A stretch of 29,811 nt of DNA from Streptomyces sp. MMG1121 (GCF_001280015.1 NZ_LGDV01000212.1:1-29811); one strand, 5' to 3'; shown: positions 1-7,246, numbered from the stretch's first letter. Notes: a model not told the origin generated them from the sequence alone. Program-made: numbers and translations.

Positions 1-33
1 AACAGAGGGGGGTGGGGGGGAGGGGAGGGGCCC

Positions 34-1017
34 ATGACAGCACACAGCACTGACCGCCGTGACACCCTGCACCCCGGTGCCCCGGCCCCCCGCTCGCCCC
101 GCCGCCGCACCCCCGAGGCCGAACTCGCCGAAACACTGCGCACCGGCCCGTTCTCCGCCGCGCTCCGGGCCGCGCTCGCCGCACGCGGGCTGGCTCTGCA
201 TCGCGTGCAGCATCGACTCGCCCAACGCGGCATCCATGTCGGTGTGACCAGCCTCAGCTACTGGCAGCGCGGAATGCGGCGGCCCGAACGGCCCGAGTCG
301 CTTCGTGCCGTCACCGCCCTCGAGGAGGTCCTGGAGCTTCCCAAGCACGCCCTCACCCGTCTGATAGGCCCACGTGCCCCCAGCGGACGTCCCCCGGCCC
401 GCCCGTATCGCACCCTCCTCGAACCCGCCGCCGCGCTCGAATCGCTGCTGGCGAGTCTGGCAGCTCCGGCGGACGGCGGGCTGCACACCGTGATCCACTA
501 CGAGCACGTTCACATCGGTGCCCACCGAGAACTCGCGGCCCGCGACTCGCAACACGTCGTACGCGCCCACCGTGATGGCGTCGACCGCTATCTCGCCATC
601 CATCACGGTGACCCAGGCTGTGACACCGAACGGGTACGGGTGCGCGGTCTCGGCAACTGTCGGGTCGGGCGGATCCGGCGCCACGACGCTTCGGGGGTGA
701 TCGTCGTCGAGCTGCTCTTCGACAGACGGTTGACCGTCGGGGAGACCGCCGTCCTGGGGTACCGCTTCGAGGACGGAACCGGCGCGCCCAGCCATGAGTA
801 CGTCCGCGGCTTCACCTACGGCGGCGGCCAGTACGTCCTCCAGGTCGGCTTCGACCGCGCAGCCCTGCCCGTACACTGCCGCCGCTTCACCCGGCCCTCG
901 GCGACCGCCCCCCGCGAGGCGGTCGCCGATCTGACACTGAACGTCCACGGCTCGGTCCACCTCGTGGAGCAGCAGATACGGCCTGGCGTCCTCGGCATCA
1001 CGTGGGAGTGGGACTGA
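34..1017 (+). CDS. Putative helix-turn-helix (XRE-like) regulator, 327 aa
   Basis: The first ~35 residues are a Pro/Arg-rich tail. Residues ~41-110 resemble a degenerate XRE/Cro-type helix-turn-helix: two short helices, then a 'TSLSYWQRG' segment like a recognition helix, then a helix rich in Leu and Glu. The remaining ~215 residues form a beta-rich domain I cannot assign; it contains 'YEHVHIG' and 'HEYVRGFTYGGGQYVLQVGF', suggesting a sandwich or sensor fold. This architecture is common among uncharacterised streptomycete proteins. The ATG has a purine-rich AGGGGAGGGG run just upstream. No signal peptide or membrane segment is visible. A DNA-binding role is inferred from the N-terminal domain only; the ligand and targets are unknown. 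It is followed by an antisense RHS relic, so no operon partner is visible downstream. Confidence 0.75.
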   Translation: MTAHSTDRRDTLHPGAPAPRSPRRRTPEAELAETLRTGPFSAALRAALAARGLALHRVQHRLAQRGIHVGVTSLSYWQRGMRRPERPESLRAVTALEEVLELPKHALTRLIGPRAPSGRPPARPYRTLLEPAAALESLLASLAAPADGGLHTVIHYEHVHIGAHRELAARDSQHVVRAHRDGVDRYLAIHHGDPGCDTERVRVRGLGNCRVGRIRRHDASGVIVVELLFDRRLTVGETAVLGYRFEDGTGAPSHEYVRGFTYGGGQYVLQVGFDRAALPVHCRRFTRPSATAPREAVADLTLNVHGSVHLVEQQIRPGVLGITWEWD

Positions 1018-1065
1018 GTCGGCCGGTGAGCGCGACAGGCCGGTGTGGCCGCTTTTGTGTGAAGC

Positions 1066-1262
1066 CTCAATGGATTGCCGCTGGTCGGCGTTGTCGTAGG
1101 TGGAGCTGAGGGTGCCGGTGTCCGGATCGGTGCGGGAGGTGCGACGGCCCAGCGGGTCGTAGCCGCTGGGCCAGGCGTGGCCCTGGCCGTCGTCCTTCTC
1201 GATCTGGTGACCGGCCGGCCGCGCCGTAGGGGTAGGTGACGGTGTCGGCGGCTCCGCTGGTT
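1066..1262 (-). pseudogene. RHS/YD-repeat protein fragment
   Basis: The minus strand encodes typical RHS repeat text such as 'YDPLGRRTSRTDPDTG' followed by 'LSSTYDNADQ', preceded by 'DTVTYPYGAAG' in another frame. This is the YD-repeat signature of RHS/wall-associated polymorphic toxin proteins. Only about 65 codons survive, a frameshift lies near 1215, and there is no start, core domain or toxin tip. It is a relic of a much larger gene. Confidence 0.7.
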
Positions 1263-1393
1263 TCCACCGCACCACGGCGTTCAGCACGAGGCCCGGACTG
1301 GCCAACTGATCGACGGCCGCCGCCGCGCGATGCGGGCCGCCCAGTCCCGAGGCCGACGACGTCCTTGTCCTTGAGGACGACGCGCAGCCGGTT

Positions 1394-1512
1394 TCAGACG
1401 ACCAGGACCCGGCGCCCGCGCGTGTGACCGGCCTGGCTGTCGATGTGCGCCGCAGCGGCCTCGGCGAGCGTGTACGACTTCTCGACCGGGATGTGGGGCT
1501 TTCCGCTGGTCC
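1394..1512 (-). pseudogene. Zinc-type/quinone oxidoreductase C-terminal fragment
   Basis: The last ~38 codons on the minus strand read 'GKPHIPVEKSYTLAEAAAAH' then 'GHTRGRRVLVV' and stop. This is the usual C-terminus of MDR-family NADP-dependent oxidoreductases (pattern: PLEEAAEAH, then G-K-V-V-L). Everything upstream is missing because an IS5-like relic on the opposite strand abuts it. The 130 bases between this and the RHS relic hold nothing I recognise. Confidence 0.6.
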
Positions 1513-1514
1513 GG

Positions 1515-1806
1515 AGCCGGTGGACCGGCTTTGCCTGCAGGGCATCCTGTACGTCCTCCACGACGACACCAGCTGGCAACTGCTCCCGCTGGAGCCGGCG
1601 TTCGGCTCGGGACAGACGTACTGGCGTTGGCTGGACCGACGGCACGAGGCCGGTGTCTTCGGCCGGCCTCACCCCCTCGGCTCGCCGAGCTGGACGCGGC
1701 CGGCGTGCTGGACTGGTCGCGCCGGCGTGGATGCGTCCCGCAGTCGCGCGAAAAAAAGGGGTGTGGCCACCGGCCCGTCCTGGTCGACCTCGGCGCGAGC
1801 GCCGGG
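1515..1806 (+). pseudogene. IS5-family transposase, N-terminal fragment, frameshifted
   Basis: The plus strand encodes 'GILYVLHDDTSWQLLP' and 'FGSGQTYWRWLDRRHEAGVF'. This is the conserved N-terminal DUF4096-like region of streptomycete IS5 transposases (compare GILYVLHTG...LGFGSGMTCWRRL). After a frameshift near 1660 it continues as 'LAELDAAGVLDWSR'. The first catalytic Asp region and all later sequence are absent, and an A7 run (AAAAAAA near 1750) adds to the decay. It fuses directly to a SnoaL-like fragment. Confidence 0.7.
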
Positions 1807-1809
1807 TGA

Positions 1810-2026
1810 TGCGCGTCGCGGACGCCCATCTGGTGGCCGACTTCCTCGATCTCGCCGAAGCCCCTGGTACGCGCTCCACGGCCGGGCAGCAGGCACCGGG
1901 ATCGCCTTCGTCAACCACTTCGTCTCCATCATCACGATCAACGACCGCAAGATCACACACTGGCGCGACCATCTCGACCCCGTCGCCGTGTTCGACGCCG
2001 TCGGCCGGCCCACCCACCACGAGTGA
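1810..2026 (+). pseudogene. SnoaL-like / NTF2-fold protein, C-terminal fragment
   Basis: The reading frame ending at 2026 contains 'INDRKITHWRDHLDPVAVF' followed by 'DAVGRPTH'. This matches the C-terminal strand pair of SnoaL/limonene-epoxide-hydrolase-like proteins (pattern G-K-I-x-x-W-R-D-Y-x-D). The N-terminal half is lost or shifted into another frame ('ADAHLVADFLDLAE' near 1815-1860). With no start and no complete cone-shaped fold it is a relic. A separate N-terminal SnoaL-like stub lies near 15.3 kb on the minus strand. Confidence 0.55.
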
Positions 2027-2052
2027 AAGCGGACAGCCCCCGAGGTTGAACT

Positions 2053-2110
2053 CGTGATGTCGTTACCGGCCCGACGGTCAGGCCGGTCTGAGCGACGACA
2101 CGACATCACG
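2053..2110. terminator. Nested inverted repeat downstream of the ketosynthase
   Basis: CGTGATGTCG (2053-2062) is perfectly complementary to CGACATCACG (2101-2110). Inside it ACCGGCC (2065-2071) pairs with GGCCGGT (2081-2087). The nested hairpin sits 67 bases past the ketosynthase stop and 26 bases past the SnoaL relic, so it could terminate transcription from either side. There is no U-tract, which is usual for streptomycete terminators. A miniature mobile-element relic is the alternative. Confidence 0.45.
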
Positions 2111-2177
2111 CGTGGGCGGCAACCGGGCCTGAGGGGTCCGGCCCATGCCGCCCAGCGTGGCGGTCACGGTCTCGTCG

Positions 2178-3392
2178 TCACTTGGTGAAGACGAGACTGA
2201 CGTTGTGTCCGCCGAACCCGAACGAGTTGGCCAGCGCAGCAGACCACTGACCGGTGCGCCGCTCACCGCGCACCACGTCCAGTTCCACGCGCGGGTCGAG
2301 TTCGTCGAGGTTGCGCGTGGCCGGCACCGTGCCGTCCTTGAGCGCGAACACAGCGGCCATGGCGCCAACCGTTCCGGAGGCCCCCATCATGTGACCTGTC
2401 ATCGACTTTGTCGCCGTCACCGCAGCATGGCTGCCGATCACTCGGCGAATGGCCTGGGCCTCCGCCAGGTCACCGGACTCCGTCGAGGTGGCGTGGGCGT
2501 GCACGACCCCAATGTCAGCCGGGGCCAGGCCGGCGTCGCGCAGCGCCAGTTCCATGGCGAAGGCCTGGCCTTCCGCGTCGGAGGCCGTGATGTGGTTTGC
2601 GCTCGAACTCACGGCACTGCCGGCCAGCGTGCCGTAGGCATGTGCTCCACGGGCCCGGGCGAACTCGGCGCGTTCGAGCACCATCATCCCCGCGCCCTCG
2701 CCCATCACGAACCCGGACCGGTTGACGTCGAACGGGCGGGACACGGTCTCTGGGTCCACGGACCGCGTCGACAGGGCCTTCATCTGGGCGAATGCCGCGA
2801 TGGTGAAGGGGTGCAGGCATGCTTCCACGCCACCTGCGACGACTACGTCCGCCCGCCCGCTGCGGATCAGATCCTGCCCCAGGGCGAGGGCCTCCGCCCC
2901 GGACGCACAGGCACTCACCGGAGTCCTGGCGCCCCCCTTCGCGCCCAGGTCCATGCTCACCCAAGCAGCCGGCCCGTTGGGCATCAGCATGGGGACCGAG
3001 AACGGCGACAGCCGGCGGATCCCGGCGCGTTCGAAGACGTCGTCCTGCCCCAGCGTGGTGAGGACACCACCGGTCCCCGTACCAATGACGACGGCGAATC
3101 GTTCCGGCTCGACCTGCGGAGCACCGGCGTCCTGCCACGCTTCGCGCGCACTGAGGATGGCGACCTGCTCACCGCGGTCCAGCTTCCTGGCCTCGACCCT
3201 CGGAAGCAGGGACGCAGGGTCCACCGTGAGCCCGGCCGCAACGTGCACGGGCAGGTCCGCGGCCCACTCCTCCTCCAGGAATCGCACCCCCGACTTGCCG
3301 TCCAGCAGCCCCGACCAGGAGGACGCCGCATCGGCTCCCAGTGGCGTCATCGCACCGACGCCCGTCACCAGCACACGACCGTTACGGGTCAC
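2178..3392 (-). CDS. fabF: Beta-ketoacyl-[ACP] synthase, FabF/KAS II type, 404 aa
   Basis: This thiolase-fold condensing enzyme extends an acyl-ACP with malonyl-ACP by decarboxylative Claisen condensation. The N-terminus 'VLVTGVGAMTPLG' is the KAS II opening. The nucleophile is Cys162 in 'VSACASGAEAL'. The catalytic His300 lies in 'HAHATST' (usual form NAHGTST, so Ala replaces the Gly). Lys329 and His334 lie in 'TKSMTGHMMGASG', and the C-terminus has 'NSFGFGGHNVSLVF'. The length is normal and the catalytic set complete. The start is GTG at 3392 with AAGGAGG a few bases upstream; a second GTG two bases upstream is out of frame. No acyl carrier protein, FabG or chain-length factor is adjacent, so it is an isolated paralogue rather than part of a recognisable fatty-acid or polyketide cluster. 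It may serve a specialised acyl chain or be a stranded survivor of a larger cluster. Confidence 0.95.
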   Translation of the reverse strand: MTRNGRVLVTGVGAMTPLGADAASSWSGLLDGKSGVRFLEEEWAADLPVHVAAGLTVDPASLLPRVEARKLDRGEQVAILSAREAWQDAGAPQVEPERFAVVIGTGTGGVLTTLGQDDVFERAGIRRLSPFSVPMLMPNGPAAWVSMDLGAKGGARTPVSACASGAEALALGQDLIRSGRADVVVAGGVEACLHPFTIAAFAQMKALSTRSVDPETVSRPFDVNRSGFVMGEGAGMMVLERAEFARARGAHAYGTLAGSAVSSSANHITASDAEGQAFAMELALRDAGLAPADIGVVHAHATSTESGDLAEAQAIRRVIGSHAAVTATKSMTGHMMGASGTVGAMAAVFALKDGTVPATRNLDELDPRVELDVVRGERRTGQWSAALANSFGFGGHNVSLVFTK

Positions 3393-3507
3393 ACGAGCCT
3401 CCTTGAATTGTTTAAAAGCTACATGGTTCCTGACTTGCCGTCATGGAGATCATGCCAGCGCCCAGAAGGGAAATCAGGGCAGGAGTCGACCGATTCGAAA
3501 GCACGAG

Positions 3508-3526
3508 ATTGTCAAATTCTGACAAT
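3508..3526. promoter_or_regulatory. Perfect 7-bp inverted repeat upstream of fabF-like gene
   Basis: ATTGTCA (3508-3514) and TGACAAT (3520-3526) form a perfect palindrome around AATTC, about 116 bases upstream of the ketosynthase GTG. It lies in a locally AT-rich patch in otherwise very GC-rich DNA. On the minus strand it contains a TTGACA -35-like hexamer, but I see no convincing -10 at the right distance. It is a candidate repressor operator; the regulator is not identifiable in this window. Confidence 0.45.
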
Positions 3527-3639
3527 TAACGGGTCCGACTCGCGGTGTCACAGAAGCTGACGGCTGGTCATTTCCTGGGCATCAGCGGGGTATGAGGAGC
3601 GGGACGACGAGGCGGTGGCGGGTGGGTCCAGGAGGTGTG

Positions 3640-4110
3640 GCCGTGCACGGAGGACTCGCGGCGGCCCGTGCGGCCTGGCTCGCCTTCGAGGACGAAGCCG
3701 GACTCCCATGACGCCGCCGCGGGCGAAGGCCTGGTCGCAGTGCGGCCGGGCCCCGGTGGCGCGGGTCCGCAGCCGGTCGCGCAACCGCGTGTCCATTGCC
3801 CCGCTGACCCCCTGACCTGCTGACCTGCTGACCTGCTGACCTGCTGACCTGCTGACCTGCTGACCTGCTGACCTGCTGCAAGCCTGGCCATCGGGACCGG
3901 CTGACCATCTACTGCCTGCCGCCCTACGCACCCGCCCTCAACCACGTCGAAGGAATCTGGTCGCTTCTGCGACGCGGGTGGCTCTCCAACGTCGCCCCCC
4001 AGCACCCCGAACACCTCGTCCAGCGCATCCGACGCGCCCTACGGCACATTTGCAGCCACCTCATAGAAGGCTGCCTCGCCGAGACCGGCCTGCCCAACAA
4101 GCCCGCCTGA
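3640..4110 (+). pseudogene. IS630-family transposase relic with missing catalytic centre
   Basis: The upstream piece encodes 'AWLAFEDEAG' followed by 'MTPPRAKAWSQCGRAPVARV', the segment around the first catalytic Asp of IS630 DDE transposases; a frameshift lies near 3708. The downstream piece encodes 'LPPYAPALNHVEGIWSLLRR' and ends 'CLAETGLPNKPA', the segment with the third catalytic residue (Glu) and the C-terminus. The middle, with the second catalytic Asp, is absent and an 8-bp tandem array sits at the junction. The helix-turn-helix N-terminus is also missing. Confidence 0.8.
3814..3877. repeat. Eight perfect tandem copies of GACCTGCT
   Basis: Eight contiguous, identical 8-bp units (GACCTGCT) occupy 3814-3877, flanked by partial matches (CTGACCCCCTG before, GCA after). 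Because 8 is not a multiple of 3 and the unit has no stop on the minus strand, all three minus frames read through as the same repeating octapeptide rich in Gln, Ser and Gly. Those ORFs are artefacts. The array is at the internal deletion junction of the IS630 relic. Perfect identity suggests recent slippage expansion. Confidence 0.95.
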
Positions 4111-4368
4111 GCACTCGCACGACGAACGTCCACGCCACCTCACCCGCAACACTCCCCTTTGCGGCAACCAGGTGGCCCCGCGCACGGTCGGCAGTGGTCT
4201 GTTGACAAAGGCTCGGGCGCCACGCGACGACACGGCCACGGACACGGACGTCCACGCGGCGCCCACCGGGGCGACCGGGCGGCCACTGCCAGGAAGGCCA
4301 CACAGAAGTCGCCCGCCAAGGGCGACTGGGGGCCTGTCCGGAGTTGCGATCAGTGGTGGGGAAAAGAG

Positions 4369-4398
4369 TTGGAGCGATGATGAACGGGCTGGTAGCTT
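4369..4398 (+). promoter_or_regulatory. Candidate promoter for leader ORF and hydrolase
   Basis: TTGGAG (4369-4374) and TAGCTT (4393-4398) are spaced by 18 bases, an acceptable fit to a streptomycete housekeeping-sigma promoter. Transcription would begin near 4405, about 30 bases before the leader ORF. This is a motif match only. Confidence 0.35.
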
Positions 4399-4435
4399 GC
4401 CGTTGACCGTGACGCCGCCCGAGGAGGTGAGACCC

Positions 4436-4495
4436 ATGAACGCTGTATCGATGTGGGTGCTCCGCCTTCCCGTCGCGGTCGGGCGATTGACATAG
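4436..4495 (+). CDS. 19-codon leader ORF upstream of hydrolase
   Basis: ATG at 4436 follows a near-perfect ribosome site (AGGAGGTGAG, AGGAGG at 4422-4427, 8-base spacing), much stronger than the hydrolase's own. The peptide is MNAVSMWVLRLPVAVGRLT and the TAG stop (4493-4495) lies inside the left arm of the hairpin that covers the hydrolase start. This geometry matches leader peptides of translational attenuators such as those of erm and cat genes. The 'LRLP' segment loosely recalls Arg-containing macrolide stall motifs, but that is speculative. A read-through or constitutive small ORF is the alternative. Confidence 0.6.
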   Translation: MNAVSMWVLRLPVAVGRLT

Positions 4496-4548
4496 GTGTC
4501 GCCGGGAGCGCCTCGACAACAAGGCACTCCCGAAAGGCAACACCTATG
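4491..4548 (+). promoter_or_regulatory. Hairpin sequestering the hydrolase start codon
   Basis: CATAGGTGT (4491-4499) is perfectly complementary to ACACCTATG (4540-4548), the last three bases of which are the hydrolase ATG. The stem continues with GCC (4501-4503)/GGC (4536-4538), GGGAG (4504-4508)/CTCCC (4527-4531) and GCC (4510-4512)/GGC (4523-4525). This gives about 20 base pairs around a ten-base loop. The weak AAAGG ribosome site (4533-4537) is partly paired too. A ribosome stalled on the leader ORF would open the left arm and free the start. Confidence 0.65.
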
Positions 4549-5310
4549 CATTCTCTGCAGTTCACCGCCGATTCGTCGTCGAACGGCATGATCGAGCGCG
4601 ACTTCACCGTGGGCGAGGTCCCTGGCGTTCTCTGGTCGTCGGCATCCGGCGCCGATCGCGCGCCCCTGGTCCTGATGGGCCACGGCGGCGGCGCCCACAA
4701 GAAGCATCCGGCGATGGCGGGCCGGGCACATCGCCTCGTGACCGACTGCGGCTTTCATGTCGCCGTCATCGACGCGCCCGGTCACGGCGACCGGCCGCGC
4801 ACCGCGCGCGACGAGCAGGAGATCGCCGAGCTGCGCAAGGCGCAGGCGGCGGGCGAGCCGGAAGGCCCGATCGTCATGCGTTACAACGCCCGCCTGGCAG
4901 AACTCGCCGTGCCCGAGTGGCAGGCGGCCCTGGACGCCCTTCAGGAACTTCCGGAGATCGGCGCCGACGGGCCGGTGGGCTACTTCGGTATCGGCCTGGG
5001 AACCGCGATCGGGGTGCCGCTGGTGGCGATCGAGCCCAGGATCACGGCCGCGGTCTTCGGCCTGATGTGGCCAGATGCCCTGGTCGAGAAGGCGAAGCAG
5101 ATCACCATCCCGATCGAGTTCGACATGCAGTGGCACAACGAGCGCATCCCGCGCGAGGCCAGCCTCGCACTGTTCGACGCCTTCGCCTCGAAGGAGAAGA
5201 CCTTGCACGCCAACGCGGGCAAGCACTTCGACTTCCCCAGGTTCGAGGCCGACAGCGCGGTCCGGTTCTTCGCCCGGCATCTCGGCCAGGCGGTCACCTC
5301 ACCGGCCTGA
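4546..5310 (+). CDS. Alpha/beta-hydrolase-fold protein, 254 aa, atypical nucleophile
   Basis: The fold is clear: 'APLVLMGHGGGAHKKHP' (oxyanion strand-loop, 39-55), 'VAVIDAPGHGDRP' (72-84) and a nucleophile elbow 'GYFGIGLGTAIG' (145-156). The elbow normally reads G-x-S-x-G but here is G-I-G-L-G, with Gly150 where Ser is expected. The acid region reads 'QWHNE' (196-199 region), where related proteins as I recall have QWDDE. His227 in 'HANAGKHFDFP' is present. The protein may therefore be catalytically altered or a pseudo-enzyme, or belong to a subfamily that does not use Ser. The ATG at 4546 is preferred over upstream in-frame GTG codons because the family similarity begins there and the hairpin ends on it. 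No secretion signal is seen. Leader-ORF control would suit an antibiotic-response gene (macrolide esterases such as EstT share this fold), but the substrate is unknown. Confidence 0.85.
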   Translation: MHSLQFTADSSSNGMIERDFTVGEVPGVLWSSASGADRAPLVLMGHGGGAHKKHPAMAGRAHRLVTDCGFHVAVIDAPGHGDRPRTARDEQEIAELRKAQAAGEPEGPIVMRYNARLAELAVPEWQAALDALQELPEIGADGPVGYFGIGLGTAIGVPLVAIEPRITAAVFGLMWPDALVEKAKQITIPIEFDMQWHNERIPREASLALFDAFASKEKTLHANAGKHFDFPRFEADSAVRFFARHLGQAVTSPA

Positions 5311-5319
5311 AGGTGAGCC

Positions 5320-5355
5320 GTAGCGGCGTCCGGTCTGCCTATCGGGCGCCGCTAC
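5320..5355. terminator. Inverted repeat after the hydrolase gene
   Basis: GTAGCGGCG (5320-5328) and CGCCGCTAC (5347-5355) form a perfect 9-bp stem with an 18-base loop, starting ten bases after the hydrolase stop. It fits a GC-rich terminator between the hydrolase and the convergent IS5 relic; it could alternatively be an end of that IS. Confidence 0.45.
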
Positions 5356-6000
5356 CGCGGCCCAGGTTGAGGCTGCGCATCCAGATGATGGATCCGCCTA
5401 GCCGGAGCCCTGCCATGGATCTCGCGGGCATCTGGTCGGAACGCGTGGCCAGGCCCCGCCGTGCCCCGATCGTGTTGACGCAGCGCTCCACCGTGTTGTG
5501 CTCCTTGTACTGCTCAGCGTCATGGGCCACCGGCCAGCCGTTCCCTACGACGCGGCTTGCACTTGGGAGCCTCATCGGCCCTCTCCGGATTGACCGCCTT
5601 CATCCCGCGTCTGCACAGGCAGGTGCGGCTCATCCGCGGGGAGTACGCCTCATCCGGCAACTCCCGCGTCCGGTCGGGTGCGTGGACAGCCCACCGGCCC
5701 GCACACCCTGACCTTCTCCGACACCGCCACGAACCGGGGACCATCGGCGGCCTGCCCAGTCGTGAGCACGAACGCCGGCGGGTGACAGCGCCGGTCTGCC
5801 GCAAGGTGGACCTCGCTGCTCAGCCCACCGCGCGAGCGACCCAGCGCCGCCGCCTTGAACCGGGCCCGGCAGCACCAACGCAGCCAGGCCCGGCCGGCTC
5901 GAGGCCCGCTCGGACTCCCCGGCCGGCGACTCGACCGCCGCCGGGGTGATGTGCCCGCGTCCGCTCGATCAACGTCGACGTTCTGTCGTACCTGGTCTCG
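5339..6000 (-). pseudogene. IS5-family transposase relic, multiple frameshifts
   Basis: Reading down the minus strand, fragments in different frames reconstruct an IS5 transposase. 'LGRSRGGLSSEVHLAADRRC' lies near 5800, 'FVLTTGQAADGPRFV' near 5750 and 'DEAYSPRMSRTCLCRRGMKA' near 5620. The C-terminal signature 'EQYKEHNTVERCVNTIGARR' with 'GLATRSDQMPARSMAGLRLG' follows at 5340-5520. Several frameshifts separate the pieces and the N-terminal part above 5900 is barely recognisable, so the element cannot make active protein. Confidence 0.75.
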
Positions 6001-6009
6001 CCCTTCCTC

Positions 6010-6290
6010 GTCCTTCGAACCCGTGCGCCGGAAGCCACCGTCCCCCGCGACAACCGCCGCGGCCTGGCAGAAGGACACCCCTCAGGGCCTGCGGCACGTC
6101 GCCAGGCAGCCCACGATCCGCACCATGGTTCTGGCCCTGTCCGTGCTGAGCTTCGCCCTGGCCATCATGAACACGTACTGGGCCTACTACGTCTTCAGGA
6201 CACTGGGTGTCTCTCCCGACGGCCTTCGGGGTGTTCACAGGCCCGGAAATGCCACTCGTGCTGTGGCGGTACCGGCTTCGGACGGTCCCA
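6010..6290 (+). pseudogene. MFS transporter fragment
   Basis: The plus strand encodes 'TPQGLRHVARQPTIRTMVLA' then 'LSVLSFALAIMNTYWAYYVF', a transmembrane helix and preceding loop typical of major-facilitator proteins in actinomycetes. After 'RTLGVSP' a frameshift near 6215 moves the continuation 'TAFGVFTGPEMPLVLW' into another frame. Neither the start nor the other helices are present. It abuts the IS5 relic on its left. Confidence 0.6.
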
Positions 6291-6388
6291 CAGCTGATCC
6301 GACGCGTTCCACCGCGGTGTCTCCACGCCGGACCGAACGCTCAACTCTCCCGTCGGCGAAGTCCGTCGGGACCGAGCAAGTCACTTTG

Positions 6389-7246
6389 TCAGCCGTTGCC
6401 ACTGAAGAAGGTGATCAGTTCTCGACTCAGTTGCTCCGGACGTTCCTCCGACAGGTAGTGTCCCGCTCCGGGAATCTCAACGAATCGAATGTCTGTGGCC
6501 CGGTGCTCATTCGAAGCACGAGAGAGTTCCAGGAATTTGCCGCCCGGAACCAGAACCGGCATGGACAGTTTGGGGTGGTGGGCTGCTTCCTGGATGTCTT
6601 GTGAGAGCGTTCTGTACCAGCCGGCCACTGCCCGGATCGCCTCGGGCGAGTCGTACGCTCGGGCATAGATGGCGCGGCTCTCTCTGTCGATGGCCTCCGG
6701 ATCGACGGCGAACTCTTCGGCGAGCCAGTCCATCAGGATGTGGTACCGGTCTGCGAGCAGTTGCTCTGGAAGGTTGTCGAGCTGGTTGAAACCGAAGTGC
6801 CATGCGTTGGTCTCTGCCGACGCGGGAAGCGCCGACAGAGAGGCCAGTACCGGGTCGGGCGCTCCCGGGTCCCACATCGCCAGTCTCCATGTGCTCTCCG
6901 GATGTGTGGCTGCAAAGAAATAGGCGATCCAGGAGCCGACGTCCTCGCCCGCGATGTTGACCTGGTCGTAACCCAGATGCCGGACGAGTTCGTAGATGTC
7001 CTGAGCCATATTGGCCTTGCCGTAACCCGCCTCGGGCTTCTCCGAATCGCCCATGCCTCGGTATTCGCAGACGATGACACGGAAGTGTTCCGCGAGGGCG
7101 GGCATCACCTTTCGGTACTGCCACCATGTGCGAGGCCATCCGGGAAGCAGCACCAGCGGATCTCCCGAACCGCCGATCACATAGTGCAGTCGCACCCCGT
7201 TGACACGAGCATACGCGTGTTCGAAACCGTCGAGCTCGGTCGACAC
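6389..7246 (-). CDS. Alpha/beta hydrolase, epoxide hydrolase-like, 285 aa
   Basis: The sequence opens 'FEHAYARVNGVRLHYVIGGS', the classic start of epoxide-hydrolase/haloalkane-dehalogenase proteins. The nucleophile elbow is 'GEDVGSW' (100-106) with Asp102 as predicted nucleophile, which favours epoxide hydrolase chemistry over Ser esterase. The oxyanion motif is 'PGWP' (35-38) rather than the usual HGxP. The catalytic His263 is in 'GAGHYLSEERPEQ'. Aromatic residues in the cap (Tyr211, Trp210) could be substrate-activating. An open frame extends another 98 codons upstream, but that part overlaps the cupin gene out of frame. I chose GTG at 7246, preceded by GGAAAGGGG. It lies 136 bases downstream of the cupin gene on the same strand, so co-transcription is plausible. 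Substrate unknown. Confidence 0.88.
   Translation of the reverse strand: MSTELDGFEHAYARVNGVRLHYVIGGSGDPLVLLPGWPRTWWQYRKVMPALAEHFRVIVCEYRGMGDSEKPEAGYGKANMAQDIYELVRHLGYDQVNIAGEDVGSWIAYFFAATHPESTWRLAMWDPGAPDPVLASLSALPASAETNAWHFGFNQLDNLPEQLLADRYHILMDWLAEEFAVDPEAIDRESRAIYARAYDSPEAIRAVAGWYRTLSQDIQEAAHHPKLSMPVLVPGGKFLELSRASNEHRATDIRFVEIPGAGHYLSEERPEQLSRELITFFSGNG

Noticed and set aside
2145..3560. 471-codon plus-strand ORF across the ketosynthase
   Set aside because: It is the antisense shadow of the FabF-type gene, which has a full set of catalytic motifs.
3814..3877. Tandem array considered as CRISPR
   Set aside because: Units are 8 bp and contiguous with no spacers, and no cas genes are present.
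3568..4014. Long minus-strand ORFs with a repeating Gln-Ser-Gly-rich octapeptide
   Set aside because: They arise because an 8-bp tandem repeat without stops is read in all three frames; no start context or family similarity supports them.
4039..5280. 413-codon minus-strand ORF opposite the hydrolase
   Set aside because: It lies antisense to the hydrolase and the IS630 relic, and its translation resembles no family.
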